In this document: positions 9,116 through 18,151 of the stretch, in pieces
Layout of the letters: the number at the start of each line of letters is the position of its first letter
Position numbering within the stretch: position 1 is the stretch's first letter
Source: CAWHOW01 sp050013795
GTDB lineage: Bacteria > Bacteroidota > Bacteroidia > Bacteroidales > CG2-30-32-10
Reading direction: 5' to 3'
DNA: 39,227 nucleotides
Assembly: GCA_050013795.1 (NCBI GenBank)
Contig: JBEKEO010000008.1
Location: 1-39,227, forward strand
Notes under the pieces: model-generated
The model's database searches: none
What the model saw: the letters and a program-made list of their open reading frames with translations, nothing else
Told to the model about the DNA's origin: nothing
Made by a program: the position numbers and the translations under genes

Positions 9116-9712
9116 ATGATAAAAAACGACAGCGAGCTGGCCGCAACCATAAAAAGCATCAATGATATGCTGGAGGAAGTGAGCCGCTATATTGGTCCCG
9201 ACGACCCCGAAAAGTACGACGGGAAGCAGTACATGATACGGCTTCCGTGGGATTACCTTACCGAAATAGACAAGCTGAAGAACAAGCTTACATTTATCCC
9301 CGACGAAAGGCTGAAGACAACCATCAGCACCAACCTGCGCCTGTCGGACATCTATTGCTGGCTGCTAAACCGCACTACTATTCACAGCGTAACGCGTAAA
9401 ATGCTGGTGCAGCATGGCATTATTTTAATGGGTTCGGTATGCGAAAGCATAGTGAAGTATTTTTACGAAAAGCGCTTCCCCCGCAAAAAGCATGAGCCCC
9501 CAGTGATACTTACCGAAAAGATAAAGGCGCTGGTAAAGCTTAACATCATCACTGCCGCCAATGGCAAAGAGCTGGAATGGCTATGGGACATGAGGAAATG
9601 CGTGCATCTCTATATCCGGTACCCCGAGAAGATGTTTGTGGATAAAGATTACTCGCGCGCTGTAATTACCGCACAGCACCTTATAGATAATATGGGCGAG
9701 GTTCACCGCTAA
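9116..9712 (+). CDS. Hypothetical cytoplasmic protein, possibly HEPN-like
   Basis: The 198-residue protein has no signal peptide or membrane segment and looks all-helical. I do not recognise its family with certainty. Near the C terminus (about residues 158-170) a WLWDMRKCVHLY stretch resembles the R-x(n)-H region of HEPN-type helical domains, although the spacing here is R-x3-H rather than the usual R-x4-6-H. GC content is higher than in the neighbours (33 of 60 bases at 9181-9240, 26 of 60 at 9241-9300), which may indicate transfer or different codon use. AAGGAGG at 9091-9097 lies 18 bases from the ATG, too far to be a normal ribosome site. It stands alone between a repeat array and a convergent cytochrome biogenesis gene. 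No partner toxin or antitoxin gene is visible. Confidence 0.65.
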   Translation: MIKNDSELAATIKSINDMLEEVSRYIGPDDPEKYDGKQYMIRLPWDYLTEIDKLKNKLTFIPDERLKTTISTNLRLSDIYCWLLNRTTIHSVTRKMLVQHGIILMGSVCESIVKYFYEKRFPRKKHEPPVILTEKIKALVKLNIITAANGKELEWLWDMRKCVHLYIRYPEKMFVDKDYSRAVITAQHLIDNMGEVHR

Positions 9713-9790
9713 TAAATTCTTTGCTCGTTTGGCGTAGCATGCAGCTATGTCCTCTGTAAATTGCAAATAGGAAGTTTGTAAAAGAATAGA

Positions 9791-12274
9791 CTAAACCTTT
9801 CTATTTAAAAGTTTTTCTTTCACCCCTGCAGCAATCATCAGCAATACTAAGGCTGTTATCATTATCCATGCCCATACAGGGAAAACTGGAGTATCGCCTG
9901 CGCCATAACTGTGAAGCCCTTTGGATAAGTAATAATTCACGCCTATAAATGTCATCAGCACCGTTGCAAATCCTGCCACAGATGCAACATTAAAAATATA
10001 TTCCCTTTTAAGTTTCGGGACAAGCCGCAGGTGAAGTATAACAGCATACGCCACAATGATAATAAGCGCCCATGTTTCTTTGGCATCCCAGCCCCAGTAG
10101 CTTCCCCATGTGATATTCGCCCATATGCCCCCGAGAAAGGTTCCCGCTACAGCAAGGAATAGACCTGTTTCCAGGTTCATTTCATTAATGCATGTAAGCT
10201 CGCTTATAAGCAGGCTGAGGCGTGCATGGTTATTTGCTGTTTTAAATAAATACAAGAACAAATTCATCAGTCCCAGTATAAAGCCTAATCCCAGGAAGCC
10301 ATAGCTGATGGTTATTACTGCAACATGCAGTATAAGCCAGTAGGATTTTAATACAGGCTGGAGGTTTGTCAGTTGAGGGTCGTAACTGCTGAGCCCTGCT
10401 GTCATCAGCATTACAAACGACAGCAATGCTGTTGCCGCAAGAGTAATTCTGGAATAACGTAAAAAGCAGAAGCCGGCAAGCATAGCGCCCCATGCAGCAA
10501 GCAGCAGGGCTTCATAACCATTGCTCCAGGGCGCATGAGATGTTAAATACCAGCGCAATCCCATGCCAAAAGTATGATAAAGAAAAGCCAGAGCCAGTAA
10601 CACAATAAATACATTAAGGCTAATGGTAATGATTTTACTCTTCCTTATCCTTAGATTTTCAGCAAAGGCAAGCATAAGCATTACCAGGCTGAGAATACCA
10701 TATATATTCCTAAGGTTTTCAAATATCTTAGCTTTATTATAGAATATTTCATAATCAACCTGAGTTTGCGAAGGCAGCAAAGCAGCAGAATTCTGGCGCT
10801 GCATGTTTTCCATATCGTCGGCTATTTTATCTGCACGGGAATAGTCACCGCTTTTCATGGCGTCGTAAACAGTCTTAAAATACAATTCCAGAACATTGGT
10901 ATAAGTAAAATCCTTTAAACGCAGGTCATCATTGATTTTTGCTATGGAGCCTGTCAGCGGGATATGGGCAAGCGTGTCATTAACATTCACCCATTGGTTA
11001 TTTGACGAGTGGGGAGCAGGAAACAGCTTGAACAGGTAACCCTCCATCAGGCTCATGAATAAGTTAACGCGTTCATCCACTTTTATGATTTCCTTATCAA
11101 AGGTGCTTTGTCCGGCAGGGCTTTTCCTGAAAGCATTTTCAACATAGCCGGAAAGCTTATATTGAAACCGGGGATTAAAGAAATCATTGTATGAAGCGTA
11201 GCCGCCTGTCACTCCCACAACATCCTGAACTGATTTTTCACGGATATAAATGATTTTTTGTTGTTCCCAGTACGCAGGGTCGATGATCATATCAATGAGA
11301 AGCTGCATAGCATCCACATTATCACCTTTTCCCTCTGCATTGAATTTATCTTTCCTCGATATTTTGTGCATCACATCATAAGCAAGGGTGTGTATGGGTT
11401 CAAACCTGCCGTCGAATGTCTGCACTATGAGATGACCAAAATTATCAGCATGTTCCCTGCTCACAATGTTCTGATTAAGTTTTTGCGAAAAAGATATACT
11501 GCTCAAACCAATTATCAGCAGAACAGTTAACGATGCTGCTTTTCTCGTTTCCCTTATTTTCCTGATGTTATGGCGCAATGCATAAAATCTTGAATTCTTA
11601 CTTATGAGTGTTAACAGCAGACCCGCGCCTAAAAGGAAATAGCCAAGATAAGTTATCCATGTTCCCCAGAAATCATGACTCACTGTCAGGATTGTTCCCT
11701 TTTCATCCATGTCGAACGATGACTGGAAGAACCTGTAACCGTCATAATCAAGAACATTATTCATGGAAATAACATGCTTTTCATTTTTGTTATTCCTTGT
11801 GTCAATAAGTGTGACATTACTTGAATAGGAGGAAGGGCTTGTTGAACCGGGATATCTTTCCAGTTTGAAATTATCAAGGCATAGTGAAAATGGAAGTTTA
11901 ATTTCCTTATCTGCTTTACCTGAAATTGAAATCACATTTGAAGATTTTCCTTCGCAAATATGCATATTTCCTTCATATCCGAAATACCTTGTGATGCCTG
12001 CCCCGAGAATAATAATAATGAAAGCGAAGTGAAAAATAAAAGCGGTGATCCTTTTTCTGCTTAGTAAATTAAACCTTCTGATATTTCCGATAAAATTCAG
12101 AATAAGCAAAAGAAATAAAACCTCAAACCACTTTGCATTATACACCATCATCCTGGCAGCAGCGGTATCAACCCTGTCTTCAATAAAGGTAGCAGCGGCG
12201 GTGACTATTGCGAAGAGCAAAAGCAACAGAAGAGTTACTTTAACAGAAAACAAAAAGTCGAATATCTTTTTCAT
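9791..12274 (-). CDS. ccsBA: Fused ResB-CcsA cytochrome c biogenesis protein (CcsBA)
   Basis: This 827-residue inner-membrane protein belongs to system II cytochrome c maturation, which carries haem outward and attaches it to CXXCH motifs. The N terminus has three or so membrane helices and a ResB-like periplasmic stretch, including FHFAFIIIILGAGITRYFGYEG near residues 85-106. A large periplasmic region follows, with SREHADNFGHLIVQTFDGRF near 275. The C-terminal third is CcsA-like: many helices and the haem-binding WWD-type motif WGSYWGWDAKETW near residue 725. Final helices reach residue 820. The fusion length is usual for CcsBA of Bacteroidota and Epsilonproteobacteria. It begins 28 bases after the stop of a seven-haem cytochrome gene, so one transcript probably supplies both the substrate and its maturation factor. 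No terminator is obvious in the 78 bases before the convergent gene. Confidence 0.93.
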   Translation of the reverse strand: MKKIFDFLFSVKVTLLLLLLFAIVTAAATFIEDRVDTAAARMMVYNAKWFEVLFLLLILNFIGNIRRFNLLSRKRITAFIFHFAFIIIILGAGITRYFGYEGNMHICEGKSSNVISISGKADKEIKLPFSLCLDNFKLERYPGSTSPSSYSSNVTLIDTRNNKNEKHVISMNNVLDYDGYRFFQSSFDMDEKGTILTVSHDFWGTWITYLGYFLLGAGLLLTLISKNSRFYALRHNIRKIRETRKAASLTVLLIIGLSSISFSQKLNQNIVSREHADNFGHLIVQTFDGRFEPIHTLAYDVMHKISRKDKFNAEGKGDNVDAMQLLIDMIIDPAYWEQQKIIYIREKSVQDVVGVTGGYASYNDFFNPRFQYKLSGYVENAFRKSPAGQSTFDKEIIKVDERVNLFMSLMEGYLFKLFPAPHSSNNQWVNVNDTLAHIPLTGSIAKINDDLRLKDFTYTNVLELYFKTVYDAMKSGDYSRADKIADDMENMQRQNSAALLPSQTQVDYEIFYNKAKIFENLRNIYGILSLVMLMLAFAENLRIRKSKIITISLNVFIVLLALAFLYHTFGMGLRWYLTSHAPWSNGYEALLLAAWGAMLAGFCFLRYSRITLAATALLSFVMLMTAGLSSYDPQLTNLQPVLKSYWLILHVAVITISYGFLGLGFILGLMNLFLYLFKTANNHARLSLLISELTCINEMNLETGLFLAVAGTFLGGIWANITWGSYWGWDAKETWALIIIVAYAVILHLRLVPKLKREYIFNVASVAGFATVLMTFIGVNYYLSKGLHSYGAGDTPVFPVWAWIMITALVLLMIAAGVKEKLLNRKV

Positions 12275-12302
12275 TTGTGCTTTATGATTTACTTTCAGAA
12301 TA

Positions 12303-13901
12303 TTAATTTTTCCATGCTTTAATCATCGCTTTCAAATTACTAAAATGTTTTCTTGAAATGGTAGTCATGTATATATGAACAGCCATGAACATGGTAATTG
12401 CAAATGCAACGCAAATATGGATCAGGTCGATTAAGAATAAACCGCTTATCCCGAATACCTGTTTAAAAACATATTCGGGATACATTAAACCCAGGCCTGT
12501 AATGAAAAGCAGCGGAAGCAATATGAATATCACTTCTAAGCTTAACCAGTAGATTGGTTTGAATCTTTTTTGTTTTTCAACAGAATGCGCCTGCTTTTTA
12601 AACATTGCCGGCAAGGTGTGTTTCAGCTGTATGATGCTTTTCTTTATTACAAACTTTCGCAGCATGTAAATCTTCCACTTCCTGTTTTTAATGGTTACCA
12701 TTAAGTAAACGATGCTGCTGAAAATAAAAATTATAGCGCACATAGTATGAACAGAAACGGCTGTGCTGAATTGTATCAGCTGAAATTTCTTTCCGGAATA
12801 ATGCATGCTGATACCGGTTATGACAAGAAGGCCAAATACAATAGTATTGAGCCAATGCAATAACAGCAGGGGAGGAGAATGCACTCTCTGCCTGGGCTTG
12901 ATTAAGTGTTTTTTTGTCCTGTATCTGTACCATAAATGAACTAAAATGAAACAGAGTAAAACAACGAATATTATTATGCTGGCAATATCAAGGCAGATGT
13001 TTCGGTTTGCCCCTATGACAAAAGCGTTTTTTATAAGAGGGGCATTAAGGAAACCATCCTTGTTTTCTGTTTTGGATTTAAACTTATATAAGGATTGTAA
13101 CACCACAGGGCTGCCCGAATGACATTCAACACAGCTATGTTGTGAACTATTATTATGCATGATAAAGTGCTCGTTTCTCTGCTTGTTATGCAGTGAGAAA
13201 GGCAATGTGGGCTGAGCATCTATTCCGCTTGAATGTGCGGTATGGCATTCAATGCATCTGATGGCTGATAAGTGAAATTCAAAATTAGGAAGCCACTTAT
13301 GGGTTTCTGCCAGATCTGGCATGGGAGAAGTAACAAATCTGTTATATCTTTCAGCATTATCGTGGCATTTCAGGCATATTTTATTATCATAATCCACAAT
13401 GGCTTCAACATCTTTTGCGCCTACTGTGCCTATTTTCAGATAATGCTGGCTGTGGCAATAATCACAGGAAAACTTTTCTTTTAAGTTAACAGCATGAACA
13501 CTTTTGCGGTATGCACTGTCGATGGCGTCAAAATTGATTTTAGTATATGAGTCGTAATTTTCTTTATGGCAATCCATGCAGGAAGGCATTGGTTTATTCT
13601 TTAGATCTGCAGGATGGGGATACTTCTGATAACCTTCAGAATGGCATTTTACGCAGGAAACGGTTTTATGACTTGAATGATAATATGAACCTGTATCAAT
13701 AACAAATCCTTTTGGGTACGTATGTTCTACCTTTTTGCCAGTAATGCTATCTGTCAATACGATGTTTGGCTTTGAATGACAATTAAGGCATTTACTGTTA
13801 TCCTTCCTGCAATCCTGAGCAAAAAGACCATTGAAAGGAAACAACAGGTTTGCTGAAAATAGTATAATATATAATGTAATATTGATCTTTCCGGATATCA
13901 T
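12303..13901 (-). CDS. Heptaheme cytochrome c fused to a cytochrome b561-type membrane domain
   Basis: The 532-residue protein has a signal peptide ending near LFAQ (residue 29). It is followed by seven CXXCH haem c sites at residues 38, 83, 108, 146, 176, 216 and 257. A helix at about 303-325 leads to a C-terminal domain with four more hydrophobic helices (about 345-520) and well-placed histidines (LLHW near 349, MHYSG near 366, VHTM near 384, HICV and VHIYM near 495-510). This resembles the di-haem cytochrome b subunit of formate dehydrogenase or NapC-like quinol oxidases. It probably moves electrons between the quinone pool and a periplasmic acceptor. No catalytic partner such as NrfA or a molybdenum enzyme is nearby. 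It is the first gene of an apparent two-gene unit with ccsBA. Confidence 0.88.
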   Translation of the reverse strand: MISGKINITLYIILFSANLLFPFNGLFAQDCRKDNSKCLNCHSKPNIVLTDSITGKKVEHTYPKGFVIDTGSYYHSSHKTVSCVKCHSEGYQKYPHPADLKNKPMPSCMDCHKENYDSYTKINFDAIDSAYRKSVHAVNLKEKFSCDYCHSQHYLKIGTVGAKDVEAIVDYDNKICLKCHDNAERYNRFVTSPMPDLAETHKWLPNFEFHLSAIRCIECHTAHSSGIDAQPTLPFSLHNKQRNEHFIMHNNSSQHSCVECHSGSPVVLQSLYKFKSKTENKDGFLNAPLIKNAFVIGANRNICLDIASIIIFVVLLCFILVHLWYRYRTKKHLIKPRQRVHSPPLLLLHWLNTIVFGLLVITGISMHYSGKKFQLIQFSTAVSVHTMCAIIFIFSSIVYLMVTIKNRKWKIYMLRKFVIKKSIIQLKHTLPAMFKKQAHSVEKQKRFKPIYWLSLEVIFILLPLLFITGLGLMYPEYVFKQVFGISGLFLIDLIHICVAFAITMFMAVHIYMTTISRKHFSNLKAMIKAWKN

Positions 13902-13953
13902 ACAGGTAAATTAGCGGTAAAAATATAAATAACTGAAGTTATTTAAATATGCC

Positions 13954-13993
13954 AAAAAAAACCGCTTCAATTTAGTGATTTGAAGCGGTTTTA
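13954..13993 (-). terminator. Terminator of tRNA-Asp
   Basis: AACCGCTTCAA (13960-13970) pairs with TTGAAGCGGTT (13980-13990) around a short loop. On the minus strand it is followed by a run of T (complement of 13954-13960). It lies about 20 bases downstream of the tRNA-Asp 3' end. A shorter T run on the other side could make it weakly bidirectional. Confidence 0.85.
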
Positions 13994-14014
13994 AATGTTT
14001 TGTGCATTACTTTG

Positions 14015-14088
14015 CGGTCCGGACGGGACTCGAACCCGCGACCCCGTGCGTGACAGGCACGTATTCTAACCAACTGAACTACCGAACC
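14015..14088 (-). tRNA. tRNA-Asp (anticodon GTC), CCA not encoded
   Basis: On the minus strand, GGTTCGG pairs with CCGGACC (one T-G wobble) as the acceptor stem. D-loop AGTTCAGTTGGTTAGA, anticodon loop CTGTCAC with GTC at 14052-14054, and T-arm GCGGGTTCGAGTCCCGT are all present. The discriminator is G at 14015. The next bases read CAA, so CCA must be added afterwards, in contrast to the tRNA-Ser in this window. Confidence 0.97.
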
Positions 14089-14127
14089 ATTTTTAATAAA
14101 GAACGAAATTCTTTATTTTAAGGGTGA

Positions 14128-14157
14128 CAAAATTACAACAATTCACTGATAAACAAA
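14128..14157 (-). promoter_or_regulatory. Promoter of tRNA-Asp
   Basis: On the minus strand, TTTG (14154-14157) and TAATTTTG (14128-14135) are 18 bases apart, close to the Bacteroidota consensus. The leader of about 37 bases before the tRNA contains an A/T-rich inverted repeat (about 14094-14118). The rest of the 13902-14213 gap holds only this tRNA and its terminator. Confidence 0.75.
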
Positions 14158-14213
14158 ATTAATTTTACGAAATTGTTTAAATTTTATTTGAAAACATATC
14201 CATTTTAAAAGCA

Positions 14214-15137
14214 TTAAATGTAATTATGAATCCATGAAAGCAAAAAGGTGTAAACCTCATCCTTATTTATCTCATTCAGGATTTCATGACGGGAATCTTT
14301 ATAAAACACCGCATTTATATCCCGGATGCCCTGGTTTTTGTATATGTTATAAACTTTATTAACTCCTTTTGTGAAGTTTCCTACAGGATCGTTTTCGCCT
14401 GATACTATAAGAACAGGAATATTTTTGGGAGTAAGCCGGAGAAAGCTTTTTTTCTGAATCTTTAATATACCACCGAATAAATCTGAATAAAATGAAGTAG
14501 TGCATACAAAGCCACAAAACGAGTCATTTACGTAATTATCCACTTGCGTATCATCTCGACTAAGCCAGTCAAATTTCGTTCTGTTGGGTTTGAATGAGCT
14601 GTTATATTTACCGAAAGACAATTTGTCAAGCAGCATACTCCTATGCTTTTTCCCTGAAATTATTTTTTGCATGGAAGCCAGAACCTTCCCAAATACTAAA
14701 AGATATGAAGGATTGTATGATGTCCCGGAAAGTATCAATCCGTTTATTTCCTCTGGATATTTATTAAAATAATTTCTTACTAAAAGCGAGCCCATGCTGT
14801 GACCAAGTATAAATAAAGGGATTTCTGGATTCTCTTTTTTTATTATGGCAGTCAATTGCTGTATATCCTCAGTCGTTATTTCCCAGCCATTCTTGTCTGC
14901 GAAGTATCCGGTTTCTTCCAATGTTCCGGCTGTCAATCCATGCCCACGGTGATCGTTTGCATAAACGATGATATTATTATTCGTCAGAAAATTTGCAAAA
15001 TCATTATAACGAAAAGCATGTTCTGCCATGCCGTGTACTATTTGAATTGCGGCTACAGCTTTGTTTTTACAAGTCCATTTATAATAATAAATTGTTTTAC
15101 CTAATGGATCATCGAAATAGGAAATATTCTTGTCCAT
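14214..15137 (-). CDS. Alpha/beta hydrolase, monoacylglycerol lipase-like
   Basis: This 307-residue cytoplasmic protein has an HGMAEHAFRY oxyanion region near residue 34, NDHRGHG near 60, and the nucleophile elbow GHSMGS with Ser114. The acid is probably the Asp in SGENDPVG and the catalytic His the one in DSRHEIL near the C terminus. This set is typical of the serine aminopeptidase S33/lysophospholipase family (PldB, monoglyceride lipase), which hydrolyses monoacylglycerols or lysolipids. There is no signal peptide. It lies 95 bases after citF on the same strand and may be a read-through member of that operon, but nothing in its function requires citrate lyase. Confidence 0.88.
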   Translation of the reverse strand: MDKNISYFDDPLGKTIYYYKWTCKNKAVAAIQIVHGMAEHAFRYNDFANFLTNNNIIVYANDHRGHGLTAGTLEETGYFADKNGWEITTEDIQQLTAIIKKENPEIPLFILGHSMGSLLVRNYFNKYPEEINGLILSGTSYNPSYLLVFGKVLASMQKIISGKKHRSMLLDKLSFGKYNSSFKPNRTKFDWLSRDDTQVDNYVNDSFCGFVCTTSFYSDLFGGILKIQKKSFLRLTPKNIPVLIVSGENDPVGNFTKGVNKVYNIYKNQGIRDINAVFYKDSRHEILNEINKDEVYTFLLSWIHNYI

Positions 15138-15232
15138 CTAGCATTAATATTTATTAGTATTAATTATTAAAGCCGGATTAATAAGCTTAATGACATTGTC
15201 TGTTACCAGACTAAAAGAACAAATAAACACAG

Positions 15233-16792
15233 TTACTTGTCAATTTTCCAGATGGTATCTATCACCGTACCATCTACCCATTTTACCACTGCCACAGGCT
15301 CATTAGTGAATCGTGGCTTGTCGGGTTTGCCGCAAATTTGTTCTGCTTCATCTTTTAATTGCGTAATGGTCTTTATAGGAAGACTGGTATTCTTCATTGC
15401 CTTCATCAAGTCCTTTCTTAAAGGGTTAATTGCTATGCCCCTTTCGGTAACAATAACATCAATAAGTTCACCGGGACCGCATATAGTAGTAACTTCATCC
15501 TTGATAACAGGAATCCTGTCACGGAATAAAGGAACAGGAAGTATAGTGCATTTAGAGAATATACAGTTTTGCCATCCGCCTATACCATGTAAAAGAACGC
15601 CATCAGAATGTGTAACAACATTAGCATTGAAATTAACATCCACTTCGGTGGCGCCAAGAATCACAACATCCACCATGGAGGCAAAGTTTCCTTTTCCATG
15701 ATAATTGTAACTGGTAAACGGACTTGTATTAACATGGTTCCAGTTCTCACGCATGGAACGAACGCCTTCCAGATCAAAGGTCTGACCATCGAGAATGAAA
15801 TCAGTCAATCCTTCTTCCAGCATCTGAACAAGATATTTATTGCTTCCGCCACGGGCAAAGCGAGCTTTCATTCCTCTTTCCCTTAATATATCAGCGAAAT
15901 ATATACCAATGGAAAGTGCTGTGCCACCTGCTCCTGCCTGGAACGAAAAGCCATCTCTTATTATTCCTGCCTCATCACAGAACTTAGCTGTCATTTCAGC
16001 TAGCAATAGCCTGTCGGGACTCTTTGTTACTTCAGTCGTTCCTGAAATAATCTTCTCAGGTAAGCCTACTTTATCAACAACTACGACATAATCAACGTAA
16101 TTGCCATGTATTTGCCAGGGATAGCATGGAAATGGCACTAAATTATCAGTAACAACAATAACTTTATTGGCATATTGTGAATCGGCAAGGGCAAAACCAA
16201 GCAAACCACATGCAGCGGGACCACGGTCGCCTGTTGCGTTCCCGAAAGCATCTGCTGTAGGTGCGGCAATAACTGCAATATCAATAACTACTTCACCATC
16301 CTGAATGGACTGGTACCTGCCACCATGAGAACGAAGAATGCCCATCCCTTTCATTCCACCATTAGAAGTAAATCTACCCAGCGAACCGTTCATACTGCCT
16401 TCAATATGATGGATGGTGCCATCTTCGAGATATTTCACCAAAGGAGCATTGCATTCGAAGGAAGCAGAGGGAACCCATGTAAGGTTTTTAATGCCTAGTT
16501 CTTTTGCAATATCAAAAATCTGGTTTGATATCAGGTCACCATTACGAAAGTGATGATGAGTTGATATGACCATACCATTCTTCAAACCAGCTTTAATTAG
16601 AGCTGCTTTTAAAGTTGGAATTGTTTTATTTCCATCAGCAGGATAATCTGCAGAAGTTGCAATAAAAGGAGCGTATTTTCTGCCTGTTGGTTTATATTTA
16701 CCGATTCCTTTATAAGGAACTTGTGGTTGACCGTTAACTTCAGTCGGGACAAGGCGTCCCAAAGCATTTTTCACTAATTTAACTGACGACAT
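15233..16792 (-). CDS. citF: Citrate lyase alpha subunit (citrate:ACP transferase)
   Basis: The 519 residues match CitF over the full usual length: N-terminal KNALGRLVPTEVNGQ, ISTHHHFRNGD near residue 75, a glycine-rich GSMNGSLGRFTSNGGMKGMG region, DGEVVIDIAVIAAPTADAFGN, FQAGAGGTALS, GGSNKYLVQMLEEG, and VTHSDGVLLHGIGGWQNC. The enzyme exchanges the acetyl group on the acyl carrier for citrate, so that CitE can cleave citryl-ACP to oxaloacetate and acetyl-ACP. Its ATG follows directly on the TAA of the upstream citDE gene with no gap, which implies translational coupling and equal dosage. CitC, CitX and CitG, which activate the carrier in other bacteria, are not in this window. Confidence 0.95.
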   Translation of the reverse strand: MSSVKLVKNALGRLVPTEVNGQPQVPYKGIGKYKPTGRKYAPFIATSADYPADGNKTIPTLKAALIKAGLKNGMVISTHHHFRNGDLISNQIFDIAKELGIKNLTWVPSASFECNAPLVKYLEDGTIHHIEGSMNGSLGRFTSNGGMKGMGILRSHGGRYQSIQDGEVVIDIAVIAAPTADAFGNATGDRGPAACGLLGFALADSQYANKVIVVTDNLVPFPCYPWQIHGNYVDYVVVVDKVGLPEKIISGTTEVTKSPDRLLLAEMTAKFCDEAGIIRDGFSFQAGAGGTALSIGIYFADILRERGMKARFARGGSNKYLVQMLEEGLTDFILDGQTFDLEGVRSMRENWNHVNTSPFTSYNYHGKGNFASMVDVVILGATEVDVNFNANVVTHSDGVLLHGIGGWQNCIFSKCTILPVPLFRDRIPVIKDEVTTICGPGELIDVIVTERGIAINPLRKDLMKAMKNTSLPIKTITQLKDEAEQICGKPDKPRFTNEPVAVVKWVDGTVIDTIWKIDK

Positions 16793-18001
16793 TTATTCTT
16801 CCCTCCAGTTTTTATTTAACTTACCCATTTTTACTGCAATATCAATTGTTCTTTGCGCCCGTTTTACAACTGGCGGATCTATCATCTTTGTATCCAGCGA
16901 AACAACGCCAAGTCCTTTTTCGGTAGCTTCAATAAAAGCTTTTACTATCTTCTTTGCTTTTTCTATTTCATCAATATCAGGAGCAAAGTTTTCAAATATC
17001 ACTTTAATTTGTCTTGGGTGTATACAGCCCATGCCATCAAATCCGAGAGATTTTGATTTCAGCACATTTAATTTTAAAGCTTCCATATCGGCAACATCAG
17101 AAAATACAGAATCTATTGCCTGTATTCCTGCAGCCTTACATGCATTCACCACCTGACACCTTGCATAAAATGATTCTGTAGCTTCGTTGGTACGTTTAGT
17201 TCCCAAATCAGCTGTGTAATCTTCAAGGCCTATTGCCATTGCAACAATATTATCAGCTGAAGATGCAATTTCATAAGATTTGATAACGCCCAGACAACTT
17301 TCAATAATTGGCATCAGCCATATATTAGTTTTAATCTTATATTTCTTCTTTAGTTCTTCAATCTTTTTATTCACCAGCTTAATCTGATCCGCGCTTTCGC
17401 ATTTTGGTACAAGAAGAAGATTCACATTATGTGGCACAAGATATTCAAGATCGTCAAGCCCTTTTGGTATTTGATTAATCCTAACCATCCTCTCGGCACC
17501 ATAAAAATCCAATGCTCGCAATGCATTTCTAACGATAAACCTCGCTTCGAATTTCTTATCAACTGCTACAGCATCTTCAAGGTCGAGGATAATTCCATCA
17601 GGTTTATGAATGCCGGCATTTATCATCAATGATGGGTTATTACCTGGTAAATAAAGCCTTGAAAACCGAAACTTATCTTTCTGTGTCTGGTAATTATTCT
17701 GTTTCAGCATTGAAGGCAGAAAATCTTTATCTGTTTTAACTAATTGTTTTATTGCAGCTTCAACTCTTGCCGCAATTACAAATAGTAACGCACCTGAATC
17801 CTCAATCAATACCTTTGCATTCTTAATATCAAAGTGTTTTAACACCTCATTAGTAATAGAAATAATGCTTTTTCCATATAAGACTTTTACCTTGCTTTCA
17901 AGCTGAATCTCAAGTCCTCCTTTTTTTGTCAGTTCAAGAGTTACAAAGCAATCGGATCGAACCCCTTTACCTTTATTTCCTGCATAAGCTATAGTTGTCA
18001 A
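16793..18001 (-). CDS. citE: Citrate lyase acyl carrier (CitD)-beta subunit (CitE) fusion
   Basis: The first 90 or so residues resemble CitD: AYAGNKGKGVRSDCFVTL with candidate prosthetic-group Ser16, then LEIQLESKVKVLYG and a VLIEDSGALLFVIAARVEAA end. From about residue 113 the protein is CitE, the HpcH/HpaI-fold citryl-ACP lyase: FSRLYLPGNNPSLM, DGIILDLEDAVAVDKK, MVRINQIPKG, a metal-site Glu in PIIESCLG, and AIGLEDYTADLGTKRT. In most citrate lyases these are separate 98- and 290-residue proteins. The fusion would tether the carrier arm to one active site. The start is TTG at 17999-18001, supported by a strong ribosome site at 18006-18012 and by the N-terminal CitD alignment. CitF follows without a gap. 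Confidence 0.9.
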   Translation of the reverse strand: MTTIAYAGNKGKGVRSDCFVTLELTKKGGLEIQLESKVKVLYGKSIISITNEVLKHFDIKNAKVLIEDSGALLFVIAARVEAAIKQLVKTDKDFLPSMLKQNNYQTQKDKFRFSRLYLPGNNPSLMINAGIHKPDGIILDLEDAVAVDKKFEARFIVRNALRALDFYGAERMVRINQIPKGLDDLEYLVPHNVNLLLVPKCESADQIKLVNKKIEELKKKYKIKTNIWLMPIIESCLGVIKSYEIASSADNIVAMAIGLEDYTADLGTKRTNEATESFYARCQVVNACKAAGIQAIDSVFSDVADMEALKLNVLKSKSLGFDGMGCIHPRQIKVIFENFAPDIDEIEKAKKIVKAFIEATEKGLGVVSLDTKMIDPPVVKRAQRTIDIAVKMGKLNKNWREE

Positions 18002-18005
18002 TTTA

Positions 18006-18012
18006 CCCTCCT
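18006..18012 (-). promoter_or_regulatory. Shine-Dalgarno site for the TTG start of citDE
   Basis: On the minus strand AGGAGGG is followed by TAAA and then the TTG start codon. Such a strong site is uncommon in this window, where most genes have only A-rich leaders; here it supports the non-ATG start. Confidence 0.75.
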
Positions 18013-18095
18013 TTTACTAATTCGATTATTTACTATCACTAAAATGTTGAAGTATATTATTCTTAAAGTTGTTTATTTGAACGGATAAAAGTATA

Positions 18096-18132
18096 AAAAA
18101 AACCAAAAAAAAAGAGTGCTATTGCACTCTTT
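18096..18132 (-). terminator. Terminator of the 18152 lipoprotein gene
   Basis: AAAGAGTGC (18111-18119) and GCACTCTTT (18124-18132) form a 9-bp stem with a 4-base loop. On the minus strand the stem runs into a T tract (complement of the A-run 18096-18112). Confidence 0.88.
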
Positions 18133-18151
18133 TCTTTTTTTCTAGGTGAAA

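Noticed and set aside
15197..15210. GTCTG...CAGAC hairpin after citF as a terminator
   Set aside because: Five-base stem without a T tract; citF may read through to the hydrolase gene.
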